Positions 7,430 to 12,553 of a stretch of 12,553 bases of DNA are shown here, in pieces (the stretch's first letter is position 1; every line of letters starts with the position of its first letter). The DNA lies in NCBI GenBank assembly GCA_002691085.1, contig NZGX01000035.1, forward strand, positions 2,401 to 14,953, given 5' to 3'. The notes under the pieces are model-generated. The model was not told the DNA's origin. It did not search any database and saw only the letters and a program-made list of their open reading frames with translations. The position numbers and the translations under genes were made by a program. Source of the DNA: Rhodospirillaceae bacterium. Its GTDB lineage: Bacteria; Pseudomonadota; Alphaproteobacteria; Rhodospirillales; Rhodospirillaceae.

Positions 7430-8638
7430 ATGCAAAATTTAAATGAATTTCTAGTTGGATGGCGCACTCTTTTGGGTGCTATAGTTGGTGTTGGCTCTGG
7501 TCTTACTGGTATTGTGTTCTATACTCATGGAGTTTTTGTAATTCCAATTACTTCAGAGTTTGGCTGGTCAAGAGGTGAAACTCAATTTGCTTTTTCTTTT
7601 GTTATGATTAGTGCCGTTATTACAGGCCCATTTATTGGTATCCTTTCAGATAAATTTGGAGCTAGGGTAATTGCTTTATTTGGGTTATTTGCCTTAAGCC
7701 TAACGTTAGCATCCCTTTCTTTAACAAATGGTCAATTAACTAATTATTATCTTTTATGGATAGTTATGTCTGTTTTAGCATCAGGAACATTTCCAGTTAC
7801 TTGGACAAGGGGTGTGAATACATGGTTTAATTCAAACAAGGGATTAGCTTTAGGTTTAACAATGGTTGGAACTGGCTTAGTAGCTGCATTTGGTCCATTA
7901 CTCGCTGTAAAATTGATTTCATTATATGGATGGAGATATGCATATTTAGTTCTTGGTATGGTTATTATTCTGTTTAGCTTCCCAATTGTTTATTTTCTTT
8001 TTACAGAAAAAGAAAATGAATATGAAGATGAGCAAAGAAATCAAAACCTACGTGGGATGAGTACTAGCGATGCACTATCAAGTTATAGATTCTGGTTATT
8101 AGGTTTTTCAATGCTTTTCATATCTTACGGAGTGGCGGGAATAATTACGAATTTTATACCATTATTAGTTGATAAAGGCTTTAAAACATCAGATGCTGCT
8201 TCATATGCAGGGTTTATTGGTGCAATGGTTATAGTGGGAAGGCTTTTAGTTGGTTACCTCATAGACAGAGTCTGGGCTCCAATAGTAGCTTTTGTATTTT
8301 TTATTCTACCGTGTATTGCATGTTGGGTATTGATACAAGATATACCAAGCCCTCTTTTAGTCACTTTAGCGGCACTATCTGTTGGATTAGCAGCTGGTGC
8401 AGAACTTGATTTCATAGCTTATATGACTAGTCGTTATTTTGGAATGAAAAATTATGGAAGCTTGTACGGAAAGCAATTTATTTTCTTCGCGATAGGTGCA
8501 GGTTCAGCCCCTGCAGTTTTTGGGAAGAGTTTTGATATATATGGGAGCTATGATTTAATTATAATTTTATCTGCTGTTTTTTTTATTATCAGTGCATTTC
8601 TTATTATATTTATGGGAAAATACCCCAAGGAGCTTTAG
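7430..8638 (+). CDS. second MFS transporter, paralogue of the first operon gene
   Basis: 402 residues, twelve-TM major facilitator. Motif A after TM2 is GILSDKFGAR (70-79), and the C-half copy is GRLLVGYLIDR (270-280). A gap-free hand alignment of residues 10-79 with residues 18-87 of the transporter at 1998 gives 27 identities in 70. The PVTWTR block and GLAAGAELD...SRYFG...NYG stretch recur in the same order, so the two are clearly related but long diverged. The gene starts 22 nt after the flavoprotein stop with only a weak TAGG ribosome site. It is the last gene of the operon and ends 4 nt before the convergent hydrolase. It may take up a second substrate or export a product. The direction of transport is not visible. 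Confidence 0.93.
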   Translation: MQNLNEFLVGWRTLLGAIVGVGSGLTGIVFYTHGVFVIPITSEFGWSRGETQFAFSFVMISAVITGPFIGILSDKFGARVIALFGLFALSLTLASLSLTNGQLTNYYLLWIVMSVLASGTFPVTWTRGVNTWFNSNKGLALGLTMVGTGLVAAFGPLLAVKLISLYGWRYAYLVLGMVIILFSFPIVYFLFTEKENEYEDEQRNQNLRGMSTSDALSSYRFWLLGFSMLFISYGVAGIITNFIPLLVDKGFKTSDAASYAGFIGAMVIVGRLLVGYLIDRVWAPIVAFVFFILPCIACWVLIQDIPSPLLVTLAALSVGLAAGAELDFIAYMTSRYFGMKNYGSLYGKQFIFFAIGAGSAPAVFGKSFDIYGSYDLIIILSAVFFIISAFLIIFMGKYPKEL

Positions 8639-8642
8639 ATAT

Positions 8643-9605
8643 TTATTTCATTTGAAAATCATAAATTCCTTTTCCCTTCTTTTGTTTATTAAGTTGATTT
8701 AAAAATTGCATCGCCATTTTATTATTATCTAAAGTGTAATCAAGAAATGCTAGTGTAATTGCCTTAAGTGTTTCCATTTCTTTATTTTGTTCTTGGTTAT
8801 CTGTTTCTCTGCACAAAAGGCCACCAAACCAGTGATCAGCTCCATTAATTACAGCAAGGAATTTTTCCCCCTTTGGGGCATCATGGAATGATACGGTGTG
8901 AATGTTCCATGTGGGCATAAAGGGAGGAATAATATCATTGGTTCCCGTTGTTACAAGCATGGGGATACTTATAGATTTCGCCGAGTCACTATCCACAAAG
9001 TTTTTCATATACCCTGGAGGGGAAATTGCAATAATTGTTCTAAATCTTTTATCAAGACTTGAAATTTTTTTCCTTGAGTCTCCTTGAGAAAATATTTTAG
9101 CGCCACCCATAACTTGCGCTACAAGTGCGCCATATGAGTGACCGGCAGCTATTATTTTCGATGAATCTATTATGTTTAAAATTTCTTTTTCATTTGAAAG
9201 TAACAGTTTAATTTTATCTAGTACAAGACTCATATCCCTAAGTCTATGAAAGGAAATTTCTTCTCTGGAGTGTGATTTTTTTCTTGATTCAAGATATCCA
9301 TCAAGATGAAGAGGTTGTATGACTGTATATCCATGACTAGACCAAAAGTTAGTAAGATCATTTGAACCATCAACGTGGCATCTTGATCCATGGGAAAATA
9401 TTATTAAAGGTGAGGGGCTAGTTTTTTGAGGAGCTGAGACCCTTACAGATAATGGTTCAGGCCTTTCCTCAACCTTAATAGTTTTATTATCTATAATTTT
9501 AACCTGATAATCACCATCAATACCAGAGTATTCAAAGGAATAGCTTTCTTTGAGTATGATAAAAAAAAGAAAAAGAAAAAATATGGTAAATTTAGATTTA
9601 GTCAT
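8643..9605 (-). CDS. exported alpha/beta hydrolase (dienelactone hydrolase / PAF-acetylhydrolase-like)
   Basis: 320 residues. A Sec signal (Lys3 and Lys5, then the hydrophobic run FTIFFLFLFFIIL) suggests a periplasmic or secreted enzyme. The hydrolase core has the oxyanion HG at 72-73 (LIIFSHGSR), the nucleophile elbow GHSYG with Ser157, a likely acid at Asp224 in TTGTNDIIPP, and His258 in GADHWFGG. The triad is therefore complete and the fold intact. The layout (HG..., long insertion, GHSxG, 'TGTxDxxPP') resembles predicted dienelactone hydrolases and PAF-acetylhydrolases, so ester cleavage is the best guess. No ribosome site is seen before ATG 9605, so translation may be leaderless or the leader weak. 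It is convergent with the catabolic operon and probably regulated apart from it. Whether it supplies that pathway, for example by releasing an acid from an ester outside the cytoplasm, is open. Confidence 0.82.
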   Translation of the reverse strand: MTKSKFTIFFLFLFFIILKESYSFEYSGIDGDYQVKIIDNKTIKVEERPEPLSVRVSAPQKTSPSPLIIFSHGSRCHVDGSNDLTNFWSSHGYTVIQPLHLDGYLESRKKSHSREEISFHRLRDMSLVLDKIKLLLSNEKEILNIIDSSKIIAAGHSYGALVAQVMGGAKIFSQGDSRKKISSLDKRFRTIIAISPPGYMKNFVDSDSAKSISIPMLVTTGTNDIIPPFMPTWNIHTVSFHDAPKGEKFLAVINGADHWFGGLLCRETDNQEQNKEMETLKAITLAFLDYTLDNNKMAMQFLNQLNKQKKGKGIYDFQMK

Positions 9606-9706
9606 TTATTTAGTATGGTATTACTTAAAGTTAATAATTGTTTATCAGACATTATACATATAAATATTCATATTGAGTAATATTTTTAATCACTGCAGTT
9701 TTTAAT
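9606..9706. other. divergent intergenic region between the hydrolase and TPR genes
   Basis: A 101-nt, very AT-rich gap that must hold the promoters of both flanking genes. On the plus strand TATAAA (9659-9664) is a fair -10, but no good -35 is placed before it. The stretch 9658-9673 is an imperfect 16-bp palindrome centred on AATATT. At this base composition that may be chance. No ribosome site precedes either start, and no RNA gene or terminator hairpin is seen. Confidence 0.4.
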
Positions 9707-11326
9707 ATGCCAACTCTAGAACAAGCTAATATCTTAGCCAAATCAGGCAAATTAAAAGAGGCTGAAAGATGCTTTATTCAGATATTGGAAAATGGGCATA
9801 AAGAAGCATCTCTAATAAGATATTTTTTAGCAAGTATTCAAGTCCAGTTAGGAAATATTAAAAATGCAATTGATAACCTAAACCTTATTAAGCATTATTT
9901 CACTCATGACTCTAATTTTAAAAATACTTTTGGTGTGGCTTTACTAAGGTCAGGTGATTTAAATTCTGCAAAGTTATGTTTTGAGGAGTCAATTAAAATT
10001 AAAGAGGATAATTTTCAGGCCATTCTTAATCTTGCTACGACTTACCTTAAATTAGATCAACCGATTAAATCTGAGCAATTATTTAAAAGAGCATTATCTA
10101 TTAATTCAAAAGATCCAAATCTATATTTAAATTATAGCCAAACGTTAAAGGCTATGGATAAAAATGATGAGGCTGAAGAAATAGCAAGGAAAGCACTTGA
10201 GCTTTTACCTAAGAATACTGATTTAAATATCAATTTAGCAGCTATTATGACTCAAGCAGGTGATTATGAAGGAGCAGAAAGGCACTACAGGGAAGCAATC
10301 AAAAATAATATATCAGCTGAATTACAACACAACTTGTCAATGATTTTACTGCAGTCTGGGAATCTGATTGAAGGTTGGAAAAGATATGAGTGGAGATGGA
10401 AGACCCCCGATTATCAATTAGCTCATAAATTTTTTAATAGACCAATGTGGAATGGAAAAAGAATAAATAATGGATCTCTTCTTATATGGACTGAGCAAGG
10501 AATTGGGGATCAAATATTATATTCAAGTATGATTAATGACCTTCGAGGCTTAGCTTCTGAAATAATTTTAGCATGTGAGGATAGGCTAGTTAGAATATTT
10601 AGCAAGTCATTTAATTTTTTAAAAGTTATTTCTTTATCAGCCCTACACGATGATGAAAAAATACTTTCACAGATTTCTTTTCAGATTCCGATTGCAAGTT
10701 TAGGTCAGTTTTTTAGACAAAGCTATAAGTCTTTCTCTGGAGAACCATTTTTGATTTATGATATTAAAGCCAGAAATAAAATAAGGAGGAAATATAATAA
10801 CCTTTATGGAAATAAACCAATTATAGGCTTGTCTTGGAAGAGTTCAAATCCAAGGTATGGTAAAAAGAAATCATTAACAGTGCAAGAGTTTGTTAAGCCT
10901 TTATTGGGCATAGATGCAGTATTTATTAGTTTACAATATGGTGATATTTTAGAGGATATAGAAACTTTTAAGAAATATGGTGTAATAATTAACCAAGATG
11001 AGAGTGTTGATAATTTAAATGATTTAGAAATGTTTTCCATTCAGGTTTCAGCAATGGATCTTGTTATTTCGGTATCTAATACCACAGCTCATTTTGCGGG
11101 GGCTATAGGTGTGAGGTGTTGGACAATGATCTCATCCGGTCAGGGCCAGTTTTGGTATTGGTTTAGGGATCGGAGTGACTCTCCTTGGTATTCTTCGTTA
11201 AGACTATTTCGTCAAAGTCAAATTGGAAAATGGGATAAAGTATTGATTGATATAACTAAAGAATTTAAAAATACAAAAGATTTGAGTTTTATTCTTAAGC
11301 AAAATTATGGAAAAGAAAATGAATAG
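9707..11326 (+). CDS. TPR protein with C-terminal glycosyltransferase-like (GT-B) domain
   Basis: 539 residues. Residues 1-238 divide without gaps into seven 34-residue TPR units with the usual small residues and motifs such as KEAERCF, NSAKLCFEE, DEAEEIARKAL and EGAERHYREA. The rest looks like a GT-B glycosyltransferase of the heptosyltransferase/GT9-like kind often joined to TPRs: TEQGIGDQI (262-270) for the N-terminal subdomain, then GLSWKSSN, and SNTTAHFAG (457-465) where GT9 enzymes bind the nucleotide sugar. Such proteins are thought to glycosylate surface polysaccharides or proteins, with the TPRs holding the acceptor or a partner. The acceptor is not known here. There is no signal peptide, so it is cytoplasmic or at the inner face of the membrane. 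It has no clear ribosome site, and its 3' end overlaps ettA by 8 nt. Confidence 0.82.
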   Translation: MPTLEQANILAKSGKLKEAERCFIQILENGHKEASLIRYFLASIQVQLGNIKNAIDNLNLIKHYFTHDSNFKNTFGVALLRSGDLNSAKLCFEESIKIKEDNFQAILNLATTYLKLDQPIKSEQLFKRALSINSKDPNLYLNYSQTLKAMDKNDEAEEIARKALELLPKNTDLNINLAAIMTQAGDYEGAERHYREAIKNNISAELQHNLSMILLQSGNLIEGWKRYEWRWKTPDYQLAHKFFNRPMWNGKRINNGSLLIWTEQGIGDQILYSSMINDLRGLASEIILACEDRLVRIFSKSFNFLKVISLSALHDDEKILSQISFQIPIASLGQFFRQSYKSFSGEPFLIYDIKARNKIRRKYNNLYGNKPIIGLSWKSSNPRYGKKKSLTVQEFVKPLLGIDAVFISLQYGDILEDIETFKKYGVIINQDESVDNLNDLEMFSIQVSAMDLVISVSNTTAHFAGAIGVRCWTMISSGQGQFWYWFRDRSDSPWYSSLRLFRQSQIGKWDKVLIDITKEFKNTKDLSFILKQNYGKENE

Positions 11327-12553
11327 TTATCAGTATGTTTATACAATGCATAAGCTAAGCAAATCATTTCCCGGTGGTAAGGAGGTGATAAAAGATATCT
11401 CTTTATCTTTTATTCCTGGCGCAAAGATAGGAGTACTTGGGTATAATGGAGCAGGAAAGTCAACCTTACTTCGTATTATGGCTGGCATCGATGAAGAGTT
11501 CAATGGGGAAGCAATATCAGCGAAAGGTATTAAAGTTGGATACTTGGAGCAAGAGCCATCTTTAGATGAGTCAAAGAATGTTTTTGATAATGTTATGGAA
11601 GGCATTGGTGAAGTGAATAACCTCTTGTCAAGATTTGAGGTTGTATCAAATAAATTTTCTGAAGAATTATCTGAAGAAGATATGAATGCCCTAATTGAAG
11701 AGCAAGCTGACCTACAAGAGAAAATTGATAATATTGATGGATGGGATATACAAAGAAGAGTCGAAATTGCAATGGATGCTCTAAGGTGTCCTTCTCCTGA
11801 TAATTCAGTAAAAAATTTATCAGGTGGAGAAAAGAGAAGGATTGCTTTATGTAGGTTATTAATTTCTAAACCGGATATGCTTTTACTCGATGAGCCAACA
11901 AATCATCTTGATGCCGAGTCAGTTGGTTGGTTGGAAAGATATTTAGAAGAGTATCCCGGTACTGTTGTTGCAATTACTCATGATAGGTATTTTTTAGATA
12001 ATATCACAGGATGGATTCTTGAACTCGATCGTGGGAGAGGTATCCCTTATGAAGGTAATTATTCATCTTGGCTTGAACAAAAACAAAAGAGACTTTTGCA
12101 GGAAGAGCGTGAGGAGAAGGCAAGGCAAAGGACGATTAGCAATGAACTAGAATGGGTCAGGCAGTCACCAAAAGCTCGTCAATCCAAAAGTAAAGCAAGG
12201 GTTAGTGCTTATGAGGAGCTTGTTAGTAAAGCAGCTGAAAGAGCTCCAGATAATGCTCAAATAGTTATTCCAGCACATCAAAGGCTGGGCGACTTGGTTA
12301 TTGAGGCAGACAATATATGTAAATCTTATGGTGAGAAGTTACTTATAGACAATTTGTCCTTTAAATTACCTCCTGGGGGTATTGTAGGGGTAATAGGTCC
12401 AAATGGTGCTGGTAAAACTACTCTATTTAAACTGATCACTGGTAATGAAAAAATAGATTCTGGAATTTTGAAAATTGGTCCAACTGTAACATTAGGCTAC
12501 ATTGATCAAAATCGTGAAGCTCTTACCTCGACTAAAACTGTTTGGGAAGAAAT
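11319..12553 (+). CDS. ettA: EttA, ABC-F translational throttle ATPase (3' end beyond the window)
   Basis: 411 residues are visible of the usual roughly 555, with the frame open at the right edge. The first ABC domain has Walker A GYNGAGKST (41-49), signature LSGGEKR (167-173) and Walker B LLLDEPTNHLD (188-198). The interdomain linker contains ELEWVRQSPKARQSKSKAR, the EttA-type P-site tRNA interaction region. The second Walker A is GPNGAGKTT (360-368). The N-terminus YVYTMHKLSKSF and segments such as AGIDEEFNGEA and ILELDRGRGIPYEGNYSSW follow E. coli EttA closely. EttA binds the ribosomal E site and gates the first elongation step according to ADP/ATP level. ATG 11319 fits the family start, with a weak GGAA 6 nt upstream. 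An in-frame ATG at 11307 would add four residues. The overlap with the TPR gene suggests coupled translation. Confidence 0.95.
   Translation, partial: MNSYQYVYTMHKLSKSFPGGKEVIKDISLSFIPGAKIGVLGYNGAGKSTLLRIMAGIDEEFNGEAISAKGIKVGYLEQEPSLDESKNVFDNVMEGIGEVNNLLSRFEVVSNKFSEELSEEDMNALIEEQADLQEKIDNIDGWDIQRRVEIAMDALRCPSPDNSVKNLSGGEKRRIALCRLLISKPDMLLLDEPTNHLDAESVGWLERYLEEYPGTVVAITHDRYFLDNITGWILELDRGRGIPYEGNYSSWLEQKQKRLLQEEREEKARQRTISNELEWVRQSPKARQSKSKARVSAYEELVSKAAERAPDNAQIVIPAHQRLGDLVIEADNICKSYGEKLLIDNLSFKLPPGGIVGVIGPNGAGKTTLFKLITGNEKIDSGILKIGPTVTLGYIDQNREALTSTKTVWEE

Noticed and set aside
8636..8660. Possible terminator between the convergent MFS and hydrolase genes
   Set aside because: The 4-nt gap and flanking bases form no stem with a U-run that I can find.
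8902..9087. 61-codon frame antisense to the hydrolase
   Set aside because: It overlaps the hydrolase catalytic region and has no support as a protein.
10804..11605. Minus-strand frames at 10804-11040 and 11339-11605
   Set aside because: They are antisense to the glycosyltransferase domain and to the first EttA ABC domain, both of which have strong motifs.

Overview
The window is AT-rich (about one third G+C by eye) with short intergenic gaps and plain bacterial start, stop and Shine-Dalgarno signals. The protein types are MmgE/PrpD, EthD-like, family-5 solute-binding, class A flavin monooxygenase, TPR-glycosyltransferase and EttA. Together they suggest a proteobacterium with a low-GC, fairly compact genome, and a marine alphaproteobacterium would fit. 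No rRNA or tRNA is present to fix the lineage, so this is inference.

Layout. (1) Positions 1-1827, minus strand: an EthD-like protein of unknown function (303 aa), followed 10 nt later by an MmgE/PrpD-family protein that runs off the left edge. (2) Positions 1828-1997: a divergent promoter region with a good sigma70-like promoter on the plus strand and a short inverted repeat over it. (3) Positions 1998-8638, plus strand: a probable five-gene operon. It encodes an MFS transporter, a class A FAD monooxygenase of the salicylate/6-hydroxynicotinate hydroxylase type, a periplasmic family-5 solute-binding protein, a flavoprotein dehydrogenase/reductase of the FAD_binding_2 family, and a second MFS transporter related to the first. 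(4) Positions 8643-9605, minus strand: an exported alpha/beta hydrolase, convergent with the operon. (5) Positions 9707-12553, plus strand: a protein with seven 34-residue TPRs and a glycosyltransferase-like C-terminal domain, overlapping by 8 nt the translation factor gene ettA, which runs off the right edge.

Working together. Regions 1-3 look like one divergently transcribed catabolic locus. Two MFS permeases and a binding protein would bring in a small organic acid or (hetero)aromatic compound. The monooxygenase would hydroxylate it, the flavoprotein would oxidise or reduce a C-C bond, and the MmgE/PrpD-fold and EthD-like proteins would act on later intermediates. No ring-cleavage enzyme, regulator, CoA ligase or ABC permease is visible, so the substrate cannot be named. 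The strongest signal of novelty is that the MmgE/PrpD protein appears to lack three conserved active-site residues of its family. The flavoprotein also has Tyr where fumarate reductases have the substrate-binding Arg, so neither enzyme is likely to catalyse the reaction its family name suggests. The right-hand genes look like ordinary chromosomal housekeeping and envelope functions.
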